A stretch of DNA of 64,000 nucleotides, from positions 22,878 to 86,877 of the forward strand of contig JACZJN010000031.1 of NCBI GenBank assembly GCA_014860565.1, given 5' to 3'. Source of the stretch: Bacteroidota bacterium (GTDB taxonomy: Bacteria > Bacteroidota > Ignavibacteria > SZUA-365). This document shows positions 26,544 to 34,952 of the stretch, piece after piece. The notes under the pieces were generated by a model, which worked only from the letters and a program-made list of their open reading frames with translations, was not told the origin of the DNA and searched no databases. The translations under genes were made by a program, and so were the position numbers. Positions within the stretch are counted from its first letter, which is position 1. Every line of letters begins with the position of its first letter.

Positions 26544-27199
26544 CTGATAAAACAACTATACGGCAATTCCGGGACGGCTGCATCGTCATCGGTGTGGCGG
26601 GAGGCAGCGGTTCGGGAAAGACGACGCTGTGCCATCGCATCGTCGATCGCATGGGCGACGACAGGGTGCTGCTGTTCCAGCATGACGCGTACTATCACGA
26701 CCTCGCTCGCATGCCGGTGCCCGATCCGGCACGCATCAATTACGATCATCCCGACTCGCTCGAGACGGACCTGTGCGCCGCACAGCTGGCGGATCTGCGA
26801 CGGGGACATTCCGTCGCCCAGCCGGTGTACGATTTTTCCACGCACCGCCGCACGGCGGAGACGCGTCTGCTCGAGCCGCATCCGGTCATTCTCGTCGAGG
26901 GAATACTCGTGCTCGCCGAACCCGCACTGCGCGAGCACATGGACCTGAAGATCTTTGTCGACGCCGACGCCGACGTGTGCATCCTTCGCCGCATGGAACG
27001 CGACATCAGCGAACGCGGACGAACGCTCGCCTCCGTGCGCGACCAGTATTACCATACGGTGCGTCCGAGTTTTGAGCAGTTCGTCGCCCCCAGCAAACGG
27101 CATGCGGATATCATCATCCCGCACGGCGGCGAGAATGATGCCGCCGTCGCCGTTATCGCCGCCTATATCGAGCGCTCGGCTTCGCCTCGCGCGATGTAG
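26540..27199 (+). CDS. udk: Uridine kinase
   Basis: 219 residues. Phosphorylates uridine and cytidine with ATP or GTP in pyrimidine salvage. Walker A VAGGSGSGKTT is at ~20-30. HDAYYHD and INYDHPDSLETD (substrate-binding Asp/His) follow, then QPVYDFSTHRR and ILVEGILVLAEPALREHMDLKIFVDAD, and the lid motif RRMERDISERGR. Length is normal. The ATG overlaps a dispersed repeat and has no strong ribosome-binding site (aacca, gatcgc), which is unusual for an otherwise intact gene. Confidence 0.93.
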   Translation: MADKTTIRQFRDGCIVIGVAGGSGSGKTTLCHRIVDRMGDDRVLLFQHDAYYHDLARMPVPDPARINYDHPDSLETDLCAAQLADLRRGHSVAQPVYDFSTHRRTAETRLLEPHPVILVEGILVLAEPALREHMDLKIFVDADADVCILRRMERDISERGRTLASVRDQYYHTVRPSFEQFVAPSKRHADIIIPHGGENDAAVAVIAAYIERSASPRAM

Positions 27200-27221
27200 G
27201 AGATGCTTTCAACATCACGTG

Positions 27222-27251
27222 TGTAGGGGCGCAGCATGCTGCGCCCCTACA
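27222..27251. repeat. 30-bp perfect palindrome (REP-like)
   Basis: TGTAGGGGCGCAGCA and its exact reverse complement adjoin head to head. It lies between udk and the methyltransferase gene and could form a 13-15-bp-stem hairpin in RNA. The core resembles short REP/MITE palindromes common in high-GC environmental bacteria. Confidence 0.7.
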
Positions 27252-27320
27252 TAGAGAAATGCACAAACACTTTCAAGCTTACACGCGCCCTTTCGCAACA
27301 AACACTGAGCCTCCCCTCCC

Positions 27321-28166
27321 ATGAAAAAAGATCTCTTCCCCTTTCATCTCACTCCGGGCGGCCCGCGGCTGACGCGCGCGATGCTCGCGCAACTGCCGAC
27401 GGAACTACGCGAGGATCCAGAGGCGGCGCTGCTGCTGATGGGCTGCCGCATGGGCGAGAATGCGCTCGGCCTCGCCGAGTATTTCGCAGGACGCATTGTG
27501 GGCATCGAGGAGGACTCGGAATCCATTTTCTATGCCAAAATGGCGGCAACGGAGATGGGACTTTCGACGCGCGTTTCACTTCAGTTCATGTCGCCCGTTG
27601 CGACGAATTTCCGTCCGGACCAGTTCAACGTCATCGTGCTCGAGGGCGTTTTCTCGAGCTACGCACCGGGCCGCGTACTAAAGGAAGCCATGCGGATTCT
27701 TCCCGACGGCGGCTGGCTGCTGGCTTCCGATTCGTGCTGGCTGGAAGCGGGCGTCCCGACCTACATACGCGATGTCTGGGAGAGTCCCGATCACAAGATC
27801 CTCACCCCTCCGGATGTGCGTACGTTGGTCGAGGAACGCGGCTGCACCGTCCTGCAGCTGCAGGAAGAATCCGCCGCGCTCGGCCCATTCTACCGCCAGT
27901 TCCAGGAGACCGTCCGGGGTATCACAAAAAACCGCTTCGAGGGAATGAAGCATCAGAAGGCGCTGGTGAAGCATTACAAACACGAGATCGACGTCTACCA
28001 CAAGAATGGCGGCGACCGCTACATGGGGTATTTCAGTCTGGTGGCCCGCAAGGGTGACTACGCGGAAAGCACGCTTCCGCAACCCGAGGAACATCATACA
28101 GCGGAAATTCCACTGCCCGCACAGCCGGAATCCGGAGAGCCGCGGACTGGCGAAGCCACGGATTAA
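27321..28166 (+). CDS. Class I SAM-dependent methyltransferase
   Basis: 281 residues. A Rossmann-like motif I variant (LLLMGCRMGENALGLAEYF) is followed by an acidic motif II (IVGIEEDSESIFYA) and motif III/IV (DQFNVIVLEGVFSSYAPGRVLKEAMRILPDGGWLLASDS). This is the pattern of small-molecule or UbiE-like methyltransferases. The C-terminal ~40 residues are Glu/Pro-rich and likely disordered. Spacing of ~120 bp with a palindrome separates it from udk. The substrate cannot be told. No membrane segments are seen. Confidence 0.78.
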   Translation: MKKDLFPFHLTPGGPRLTRAMLAQLPTELREDPEAALLLMGCRMGENALGLAEYFAGRIVGIEEDSESIFYAKMAATEMGLSTRVSLQFMSPVATNFRPDQFNVIVLEGVFSSYAPGRVLKEAMRILPDGGWLLASDSCWLEAGVPTYIRDVWESPDHKILTPPDVRTLVEERGCTVLQLQEESAALGPFYRQFQETVRGITKNRFEGMKHQKALVKHYKHEIDVYHKNGGDRYMGYFSLVARKGDYAESTLPQPEEHHTAEIPLPAQPESGEPRTGEATD

Positions 28167-28184
28167 GAACTGCGCACAGGCAGC

Positions 28185-28240
28185 GAAAGGGAGTCCCGAA
28201 GGGACGGCCCTCGCGCAACCCGGAGTGCAAGCTCCGCGAC
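28185..28240. repeat. REP-like hairpin sequence between convergent genes
   Basis: Contains GGGAGTCCCGAAGGGAC and CCGGAGTGCAAGCTCCG, two short inverted repeats separating the methyltransferase stop from the ftsX stop. Could act as a bidirectional terminator; no T-run. Confidence 0.4.
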
Positions 28241-29125
28241 TCAGGCGTGCTGTACGAGCGCTTCCTTCAGGAAGCGTCCGATGGAGATCACCGAGCCGAT
28301 GAATCCGAGCACAGCGCCGGCGATGATCAACCCGATGTAGTACCCAAAGCTGACGCCAATGTTCACAAGCAGATCCTCCGAGAGCGGCTGGATGAAAAAC
28401 GTGAACACGATGTCGATGAGCAGAGAGGCGATGATCCCGCCGACGAGTCCGTGAAACGCTCCCTCGATCAGGAAGGGGAGCCGTATCAGCATCGGCGTCG
28501 CGCCGACGAGCTTCATCGTGCGGATGATGTGGCGTTTGGCGTATATGGTCAGGCGGATCGTATTGGCCACGAGAATGATCGCGCTGAGTGCGAGAATTAA
28601 TCCGATGAAGACGGCCGCGTAGCTGAAGGCCCGCGCGCGGCGGTCGATCAGCTGCAGCAGCTGCTTGCGGTAATGCACGCTCTCAACCAGCTGCAGTTTC
28701 TCCACCCGCGCCGCGATCAGTTGCACGCTGTCGGCGTTGTTGTAGCCTTCCTGAATGGAAAGGCGGTAGCTCTGCGGCAACGGATTGTCGTCGAGAATGT
28801 CGTCGAAGCTTTCCCCGAAATCCCGTTTGAATATTTTCGCCGCGTCCTCTTTCGAAACGAAGGTGACTTCCTCGACCCCGGGAATATTGCTCAGAATGCG
28901 CGTCATCCCCTCCTGTTGACTTTCACTCATTTCCGTTTCGAGGAACACCTCGAGATCCACCCGCGAGCGGATCTGCTCGACGAACGTGGTGAAGTTCATC
29001 GTGATGATCACGAAAACGCCGAGCAGCAATAGCGAAATGCTCACCGTGAAGACGGTGATCAGCGAGGCGGACCGATTCCGCCTGAATCCCGCAAAACTTT
29101 CTTTCAGCGTGTAGGAAACACTCAT
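28241..29125 (-). CDS. ftsX: Cell-division permease FtsX
   Basis: 294 residues from MSVSYTLKESFAGFRRNRSASLITV; a TTG six codons earlier is an alternative. Topology matches FtsX: a first helix (~19-42), a large extracytoplasmic loop (VFLETEMSESQQEGMTRILSNIPGVEEVTFVSKEDA...), then three helices near 175-205, 218-245 and 263-288. Signature VAAR..NTIRLTIYAKRHIIRTMKLVGAT is present as ILVANTIRLTIYAKR. FtsEX activates peptidoglycan hydrolases at the septum. ftsE is not adjacent, unlike the common ftsEX arrangement. Confidence 0.9.
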   Translation of the reverse strand: MSVSYTLKESFAGFRRNRSASLITVFTVSISLLLLGVFVIITMNFTTFVEQIRSRVDLEVFLETEMSESQQEGMTRILSNIPGVEEVTFVSKEDAAKIFKRDFGESFDDILDDNPLPQSYRLSIQEGYNNADSVQLIAARVEKLQLVESVHYRKQLLQLIDRRARAFSYAAVFIGLILALSAIILVANTIRLTIYAKRHIIRTMKLVGATPMLIRLPFLIEGAFHGLVGGIIASLLIDIVFTFFIQPLSEDLLVNIGVSFGYYIGLIIAGAVLGFIGSVISIGRFLKEALVQHA

Positions 29126-29180
29126 GCGGCCACAGTTTGTCAATTTTCAAGCTAGGTGTTTGTCACGGATTCTGCAAGAA

Positions 29181-29277
29181 GGACGTAGGACATTGGACAT
29201 AGGACATAGGAGTACCTTGAAGTCAATCGTCCCCTTCCGTCGCCGAAGGCGACGTCCTACATCCTACGTCCTATGTC
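29181..29277. repeat. GGACGTAGGACATAGGAC-type inverted repeat in the ftsX-mazG intergenic region
   Basis: Left arm GGACGTAGGACATTGGACAT plus AGGACATAGG and right arm CGACGTCCTACATCCTACGT plus CCTATGTC are inverted versions of the same 7-9-bp periodic unit, with a central CGTCGCC-GAA-GGCGACG hairpin (29238-29254). This is a dispersed mobile-like or REP-like unit. It lies between two divergent genes and may interrupt their promoters. Confidence 0.6.
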
Positions 29278-29362
29278 GTATATCCGCTTTCTGCTCCAGC
29301 GATTTTTAACTAGCTTGAACAGAGCGAAACAGACTTGTCCAACAAACTCCCCGGAAGCCCTC

Positions 29363-30130
29363 ATGCACCCTCATACATTCGACGAACTGCTTTCCATCAT
29401 GCAACGACTGCGGAAAGAGTGTCCGTGGGACCGTGAACAGACGAACGACTCGATCAAGGGACACACGATCGAGGAGGCGTACGAAGTAGTGGAAGCGATC
29501 GATCACGGCAACGACCACGACCTGCGGCACGAGCTGGGCGACCTGCTGCTGCACGTGGTGTTCCACAGCCGGATCGCCGAGGAGGAGGGACGCTTCGACA
29601 TCAACGACGTGCTCGGCGCGATCATCGAGAAACTCGTGCGGCGCCATCCGCATATCTTCGGCGACACGAAGGTGGAGGATTCCGCCGAGGTGCTCAAGAA
29701 CTGGGAGCAGATCAAGATGGAGGAAGGACGCGAGTCGGTGATCGACGGCGTGCCACGTTCCCTGCCCGCGCTGCTCAAGGCGCATCGCATGCAGGACAAG
29801 GCCTCGAAGATCGGCTTCGACTGGGAACATCGCGAGGACGTCTGGAAGAAAGTGCAGGAAGAACTCGAGGAACTGCGCGACGCTGTCGAGCGTCGCAACG
29901 GCAGCGATATGGAAGAGGAAGTCGGGGACCTGCTCTTCTCCATCGTCAACTTCACGCGCTTCATCAAGGTCAATCCAGAGGATGCCCTGCGCCGCACGAT
30001 CGACAAGTTCGACCGCCGCTTCCGCCATGTCGAACGCCGTGTTCGCGAGGCGGGTATCGAACCCCGCAACGCCACCCTCGAGGAGATGGACCGCTACTGG
30101 GACGAAGCAAAGGCCGCGGAACGGGGATAG
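29363..30130 (+). CDS. mazG: Nucleoside triphosphate pyrophosphohydrolase MazG
   Basis: 255 residues from MHPHTFDELLSIMQRLRKECPWDREQT (GGAAG upstream). It has two MazG modules. The N-terminal one has EEAYEVVEAID...HELGDLLLHVVFHSRIAEE and the C-terminal one EELEELRDAVE...EEEVGDLLFSIVNFTRF. The conserved metal-binding ExxE...ExxD residues are present in both. It hydrolyses NTPs to NMP and pyrophosphate, cleaning the pool and modulating stress signalling. The length fits the two-domain E. coli type. Confidence 0.95.
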   Translation: MHPHTFDELLSIMQRLRKECPWDREQTNDSIKGHTIEEAYEVVEAIDHGNDHDLRHELGDLLLHVVFHSRIAEEEGRFDINDVLGAIIEKLVRRHPHIFGDTKVEDSAEVLKNWEQIKMEEGRESVIDGVPRSLPALLKAHRMQDKASKIGFDWEHREDVWKKVQEELEELRDAVERRNGSDMEEEVGDLLFSIVNFTRFIKVNPEDALRRTIDKFDRRFRHVERRVREAGIEPRNATLEEMDRYWDEAKAAERG

Positions 30131-30137
30131 GCTGACA

Positions 30138-31409
30138 TTATTTGATCATCGGGAGGAGACGGGTGAGGATGTGGGCGGTGGAGCCGGAGCGCTCGGCGAC
30201 AAAACGACCGGCTGCGGTGCCGGTACTGACGCGGAGGATTTCGTCGGTGAGGAGGGCCCGGAGCGTGGATTCTATTTCTTCCCGCGAACGCACGATGAAT
30301 CCACCGCCGGCTTCCGCAAGCTCGCGCGCTTCCTGGCTGTTGCCGATTTTCGGACCGTATAATACCGGAATGCCATACGCCGCGGGTTCGAGTGTGTTAT
30401 GGACGTTGCTCTTGAATCCACCGCCGACAAAGGCAACGCTGGCCACGGCGTAGAGCGGAAGCAGGATGCCGATGCTGTCGACGATCAATACGCGCTCACC
30501 GTTCCATGACTGCAGGTAGGAAAATCGAAGGGAAGGCACGCTGCCGTTGAGTCGATATTCGAGAAATTCAAGGTGGTCGATGGTGGGTTCGTGAGGAACG
30601 ATCACACAAAGTAACCCCGGATCTTCCGCCAGAAGGGCGAAGAGCGCGGGAAGCAGTGCTTCCTCGTCCTCCGGCCAGCTGCTGCCGACGACGACGACCT
30701 TGCGTCCTTCAAGGATTTGCTGGGGCACGAGCATGCGCTTGCGTGAATGGGCGGCCTTGCCCGCGACGCGGTCATAGCGCGTGTCGCCCACTGCTTCGAT
30801 CAGCGGGCGGTGCAGCTTCAGCTTCCTGAATACCGCCGCGTCGCTCTCCGATACCGTCAGAATCGCGTCCATGCTGTCGAACACATGCCGGTGGAAGCGG
30901 CGGATGAGCGGGAACAACCGTCCGGAATTCTCTCGCAGCGTTGCGTTGGCGAGCATGACCGGGATGCCCATGCGCTCGCAGGTCCAGATGTGATTCGGCC
31001 ACACGTCGTAACGGATAAACACGGCGGCGGTCGGCTGCATCAGCGTGAGGAAGCGGCGCGCACGCCAGCGGGTGTCGAAGGGAATGTACACCACCGCGTC
31101 GACGGCGCGGTAGCGGAGATTGTTTTCGTAGCCGGAAGGGGAGAAAAACGAGGCGATGATAACCAGTTCGGGATCGCGCTCCCGAAGCGCCTCGATGATG
31201 GGCTTGGCCTGCTCGAACTCTCCCATGGAGGAGGCATGCACCCAGAGGCGGCGCCGACCGGGATTGTTGCGGATGAACACGCGCAGACGCTGCAGGGAGC
31301 TGTGGCGGCCCCGCAGTCCGCGGCGCACCTTGCGATTGAACAGCCACAGCACGCGAAACGCGAGCCACAGCGGCGGCAGAACCAGAACATTATAAAAGAA
31401 TTTCCACAT
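30138..31409 (-). CDS. waaA: 3-deoxy-D-manno-octulosonic acid (Kdo) transferase
   Basis: 423 residues; GT30 family. An N-terminal membrane anchor (VLVLPPLWLAFRVLWLF) is followed by the Kdo-transferase domain, with ASSMGEFEQAKPIIEALR holding the catalytic Glu. RYDVWPNHIWTCERMGIPVMLANATLRENSGR and the C-terminal half follow (VVVGSSWPEDEEALLPAL; FVGGGFKSNVHNTLEPAAYGIPVLYGP). It adds Kdo to lipid IVA, so this organism makes a Kdo-containing LPS or core. Divergent from a glycosyltransferase series. Confidence 0.94.
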   Translation of the reverse strand: MWKFFYNVLVLPPLWLAFRVLWLFNRKVRRGLRGRHSSLQRLRVFIRNNPGRRRLWVHASSMGEFEQAKPIIEALRERDPELVIIASFFSPSGYENNLRYRAVDAVVYIPFDTRWRARRFLTLMQPTAAVFIRYDVWPNHIWTCERMGIPVMLANATLRENSGRLFPLIRRFHRHVFDSMDAILTVSESDAAVFRKLKLHRPLIEAVGDTRYDRVAGKAAHSRKRMLVPQQILEGRKVVVVGSSWPEDEEALLPALFALLAEDPGLLCVIVPHEPTIDHLEFLEYRLNGSVPSLRFSYLQSWNGERVLIVDSIGILLPLYAVASVAFVGGGFKSNVHNTLEPAAYGIPVLYGPKIGNSQEARELAEAGGGFIVRSREEIESTLRALLTDEILRVSTGTAAGRFVAERSGSTAHILTRLLPMIK

Positions 31410-31603
31410 GCGTCAGGGTTAGCGGAGAAGAGAGGGAGCGGAGTTGCCGTGCACGTGCATGTGCTCGTGCTCGCTTAATGTACTACTTTTCCCCCTTTGC
31501 ATCTCAGCACCGATCCTGATATTTTTCATTTTTTGTATCAATCGGCAACCACGATTTGCAGACAGCGCACAATATTCCCTCCGCGGCGCAGAGCCAGGCG
31601 AAC

Positions 31604-32545
31604 ATGCAGGTGACGCATGACGTTGATATCTCGGTCGTCATACCGTCCTACAATGAAAAGGATTCCCTGCCCGAGCTTTCAGCCCGCCTTGACGAAGTGC
31701 TGTCCGCTCTCACTGCGCGATGGGAAGTGTGGTTCATCGACGACGGATCGCATGACGGTTCGCTGGAACTCATGCGCGAGCTGCATGGTCGGGACCCGCG
31801 CTTCAAAGTCGCGCGCTTCCGCCGCAACTACGGGAAATCAGCCGCGCTGGCGGTCGGATTCGAGCGGGCGGTCGGGCGCTATGTTATAACAATGGACGCG
31901 GACCTGCAGGACGATCCCGCCGAGATCCCGCTCCTCATCGAGAAGATCGAAGAGGGCTGGGACATGGTGTCGGGCTGGAAGAAAAAACGCTACGATCCGA
32001 TTTCCAAGACCATTCCCTCGAAATTCTTCAACTTCGTGACCGGAAAGATGTCCGGCATCCCGATTCATGATTTCAACTGCGGTCTCAAGGCATATCGGCA
32101 AGAGGTCGTGAAGGCAGTGAATATTTACGGGGAGATGCATCGCTACATCCCCGTGCTGGCGAAGATGGCCGGCTTCACGGTCACCGAACTGGCGGTACAG
32201 CATCACCCGCGCAAGTATGGGCATACGAAATTCGGCCTCAGCCGTTTTTTCAAGGGCTTTCTCGACTTGCTCACCGTCATGTTCACTTCCCGCTACACCC
32301 AGCGGCCGCTGCACGTCTTCGGCACGCTCGGCGGCGCGATGCTGCTCGCGGGACTCGTGATCAACTCGTACCTGACGGTGGAATGGATGATGGGGTATCC
32401 GATGGGCGACCGGCCGATGCTGCTGCTCGGCGTACTCCTGATGCTTCTGGGCATACAACTGATCTCGACCGGACTTCTCGCCGAGATGATCACGAAATCC
32501 GATGCGAAAGCTGGTGATTATCACATCAGCGAATTGCACGAATAA
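31604..32545 (+). CDS. GT2 polyprenyl-phosphate sugar transferase (DPM1/GtrB-like)
   Basis: 313 residues from MQVTHDVDISVVIPSYNEKDSLPEL; a TTG start 16 codons upstream (31556) is possible. GT2-A fold motifs: VVIPSYNEKDS, FIDDGSHDGS, RNYGKSAALAVGFERA, TMDADLQDDPAEIP (DxD). Two C-terminal membrane helices (GGAMLLAGLVINSYL; LLLGVLLMLLGIQLISTGLL) match the GtrB/DPMS class that loads a sugar on undecaprenyl phosphate. It likely supplies donor to the membrane glycosyltransferase encoded at 34953. First of four co-directional glycosyltransferase genes. Confidence 0.87.
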   Translation: MQVTHDVDISVVIPSYNEKDSLPELSARLDEVLSALTARWEVWFIDDGSHDGSLELMRELHGRDPRFKVARFRRNYGKSAALAVGFERAVGRYVITMDADLQDDPAEIPLLIEKIEEGWDMVSGWKKKRYDPISKTIPSKFFNFVTGKMSGIPIHDFNCGLKAYRQEVVKAVNIYGEMHRYIPVLAKMAGFTVTELAVQHHPRKYGHTKFGLSRFFKGFLDLLTVMFTSRYTQRPLHVFGTLGGAMLLAGLVINSYLTVEWMMGYPMGDRPMLLLGVLLMLLGIQLISTGLLAEMITKSDAKAGDYHISELHE

Positions 32546-32641
32546 TTCAAACCGCGCCAGCGCGCGATACTTCTTCGTCCGGCGGACGAGAACGGTCTCC
32601 GCCTGAGCACTCTCGGTCCCGGACATACTACGACGAGTCAT

Positions 32642-33781
32642 ATGAACGAATCCACCGTATACAAATCCGACTGCCGGCATTTTCGCGGCGACATTCCCTG
32701 CACGCCGCATAAGCGCGAGGGCGTGCACTGCGCCGACTGCACCTATTACACGCCCACCGACGGTAATATCCTTATCATCAAGCTGGGCGCCATCGGGGAT
32801 GTCATCCGCACGACGCCGCTGCTCGAGCGACTGCGCAATGAGTATCCCGGTGCGCGCATCTGGTGGTTGACGCTCACGCCCGACGTGCTCCCGGCTGGGG
32901 TCGACCGCAAACTTCGCTTCAACGCGGCCAGCGTCGCCGCCATTCTCGCGATCCGCTTCGATCTGCTGATCAATCTCGACAAGGATCTCGAGGCCTGTGC
33001 GCTCACTGCGCGCATCGAAGCGGACGTGAAAAAGGGCTTCACCCTCCGCGACGGTATCTGCGCTCCTGTCGACACCGACGCGCGGCACAAGTTTCTTACC
33101 GGCATTTTCGACGATCTCAACAAGGCGAACACAAAGCATTACGTGCGGGAGATTTTCGAAGTCTGCGGCTTCGAATGGAAGGGCGAGGAATATGTGCTGG
33201 ATCTCGACCGCCGCTTCGGTCTCGAGGGCGCTGCCGAGGAGCAGGGGGTGCGCATTTCAGCCGATCGTCCGGTGATAGGACTCAACACCGGTTGCGGAGG
33301 ACGATGGACCAGCCGCCTGTGGCCCGATGCGTATTGGATTGAACTCGCGGTGCGTCTGCGCGAAGCGGGCTATCAGCCGCTGTTTCTCGGCGGTGAACAG
33401 GAACACGAAAAAAATCTGACGTTCGCCGCGGCGTCGGACGGCCTCTATCTCGGCCATTTCTTCCTGAAGGATTTTATCGCGCTGATGGACCGCTGCGACG
33501 TGATCGTCTCTGCTGTCACCATGGCCATGCATCTTGCAATCGGATTGAGAAAACCGTTGATTCTGTTCAACAACATTTTCAACCGTCACGAATTCGAACT
33601 TTACGGCCGCGGCGAGATACTCGAACCGTCAAAGGTCTGCACCTGTTTTTTCCAGGCAACCTGCCGCAACGAGGAATATCGCTGCATGGAGCATCTCGAG
33701 GTCGAACGCGTATTTGATGCCGTCGTCCGTGCTGCCGAGGAAGCGCGTGCAGCGCAACCGTCCGGCGGCGGCGGCGACTGA
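32642..33781 (+). CDS. GT9 (heptosyltransferase-like) protein with N-terminal Cys motif
   Basis: 379 residues. A short N-terminal segment holds four Cys (C-x8-C...C-x2-C, residues 11-33: CRHFRGDIPC, HCADC) ahead of a normal GT9 domain (ILIIKLGAIGDVIRTTPLLERLRNEYP; GLNTGCGGRWTSRLWP; PLFLGGEQEHEK; MDRCDVIVSAVTMAMHLAIGLRKP). A second Cys group lies near the C-terminus (CTCFFQATCRNEEYRC). GT9 enzymes move heptose or similar sugars onto LPS core. The stop overlaps the next ATG (TGATG). The paired Cys clusters may bind a metal; this is inference. Confidence 0.86.
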   Translation: MNESTVYKSDCRHFRGDIPCTPHKREGVHCADCTYYTPTDGNILIIKLGAIGDVIRTTPLLERLRNEYPGARIWWLTLTPDVLPAGVDRKLRFNAASVAAILAIRFDLLINLDKDLEACALTARIEADVKKGFTLRDGICAPVDTDARHKFLTGIFDDLNKANTKHYVREIFEVCGFEWKGEEYVLDLDRRFGLEGAAEEQGVRISADRPVIGLNTGCGGRWTSRLWPDAYWIELAVRLREAGYQPLFLGGEQEHEKNLTFAAASDGLYLGHFFLKDFIALMDRCDVIVSAVTMAMHLAIGLRKPLILFNNIFNRHEFELYGRGEILEPSKVCTCFFQATCRNEEYRCMEHLEVERVFDAVVRAAEEARAAQPSGGGGD

Positions 33782-34947
33782 TGAACATCGTTCTCATCGG
33801 CACGGCGTATCCGCTGCGGGGCGGTATCGCCCACTATGTCGGACTGCTGTGGAAGTATCTTTCACGCTCGCATGATGTCAAAGTCGTCACGTTTTCGCGC
33901 CAGTATCCGAAGCTGCTGTTCCCTGGCAAATCCCAGGAAGAAAGCGGCGATGCCGGTGTGCCGGTCGAGAGCGTGCAGTGGATCGATTCGATCAATCCGG
34001 TGAACTGGATTCGCACGGGCTTCCGCGTACGCGCCCTGCATGCCGACCTGATAGTTTTCAAATTCTGGATGCCGTTTTTCGCTCCCTCGTACGGAGTCAT
34101 CGCCGCCATCTCCCGCTGGGGCCGCGAGACGCGCACGATGTTCATTTGCGACAACGTGATTCCGCACGAACGGCGTCCGGGCGACAAGCTGCTCACGCGC
34201 TTCGCCTTTCGTTTCATCGACAGCTACGTCGTGCAGTCCCGTGCCGTCGAGCGCGACCTTCGTCTCTGGAAGAAGGATCCCCTGCTCGCGTATCTGCCGC
34301 ATCCGGTATACGAGATATTCGGAGAGGAAACGACGCGAAGCGAGGCCCGGGCGAAGCTGCGCCGCGTGGATGCCGCGATGGATCTGGCCGACGATGCCCG
34401 CGTCCTGCTGTTTTTCGGCTACGTCCGCGATTACAAGGGGCTGGACGTCATTCTCGACGCCATGCCCGCGATTCTCACGAAAATGAAGGTCACGCTACTC
34501 GTGGTAGGTGAGTTCTATAACAATGAGCAGCAGTACCGCGATCAGGTGCGGCATTTGGGCATCGACGATGCAGTGATTTTCCATTCGGACTATGTACCGA
34601 ACGAGGAAGTCGGCGTGTACTTCTCCGCCGCGGATGTGATGACGCTGCCCTACAAGTCGGCGACGCAGAGCGGCATCATCCAGATCGCCTACAATTTCCA
34701 TCGTCCGGTGATCGCCACCGACGTTGGCGGACTCGGAGAAGTGATCGTCGACGGCCGTACGGGATACATCGTACCGCCCGAGCAGCCGTCCGCCATTGCG
34801 GATGCGGTCATTTCCTTCTATGAGCACGACCAATTCGACGCATTTCGCGCCGGTGTGATTGAGGAGAAAAAGAAGTATTCATGGGAATACATGGCGGAGG
34901 GGATCGAGGAACTGTATCAACAGAGCAGAGCAAAGGAGCGGAGCTGA
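33781..34947 (+). CDS. GT4-family glycosyltransferase
   Basis: 388 residues. N-terminal Rossmann domain (MNIVLIGTAYPLRGGIAHYVGLLWKYLS) with the GGI.HY loop. C-terminal GT4 domain RVLLFFGYVRDYKGLDVILDAMP, LLVVGEFY, VYFSAADVMTLPYKSATQSGIIQIAYNFHRPVIATDVGGLGEVI with the E(x7)E-like segment. GT-B fold, NDP-sugar dependent, cytoplasmic or membrane-peripheral. Starts in the stop of the GT9 gene (1-bp overlap) and is followed after 5 bp by a multi-span glycosyltransferase, so this is one transcription unit for a surface glycan. Confidence 0.9.
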   Translation: MNIVLIGTAYPLRGGIAHYVGLLWKYLSRSHDVKVVTFSRQYPKLLFPGKSQEESGDAGVPVESVQWIDSINPVNWIRTGFRVRALHADLIVFKFWMPFFAPSYGVIAAISRWGRETRTMFICDNVIPHERRPGDKLLTRFAFRFIDSYVVQSRAVERDLRLWKKDPLLAYLPHPVYEIFGEETTRSEARAKLRRVDAAMDLADDARVLLFFGYVRDYKGLDVILDAMPAILTKMKVTLLVVGEFYNNEQQYRDQVRHLGIDDAVIFHSDYVPNEEVGVYFSAADVMTLPYKSATQSGIIQIAYNFHRPVIATDVGGLGEVIVDGRTGYIVPPEQPSAIADAVISFYEHDQFDAFRAGVIEEKKKYSWEYMAEGIEELYQQSRAKERS

Positions 34948-34952
34948 TAGAG

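Noticed and set aside
25862..27124. 420-residue open frame on the minus strand
   Set aside because: It runs antisense to udk, across tRNA-Leu and into tonB out of frame. The composition is unlike a protein, and the udk, tRNA and tonB features are secure.
31838..33139. 433-residue open frame on the minus strand
   Set aside because: Antisense to the GT2 and GT9 genes and spans their intergenic gap; typical high-GC shadow.
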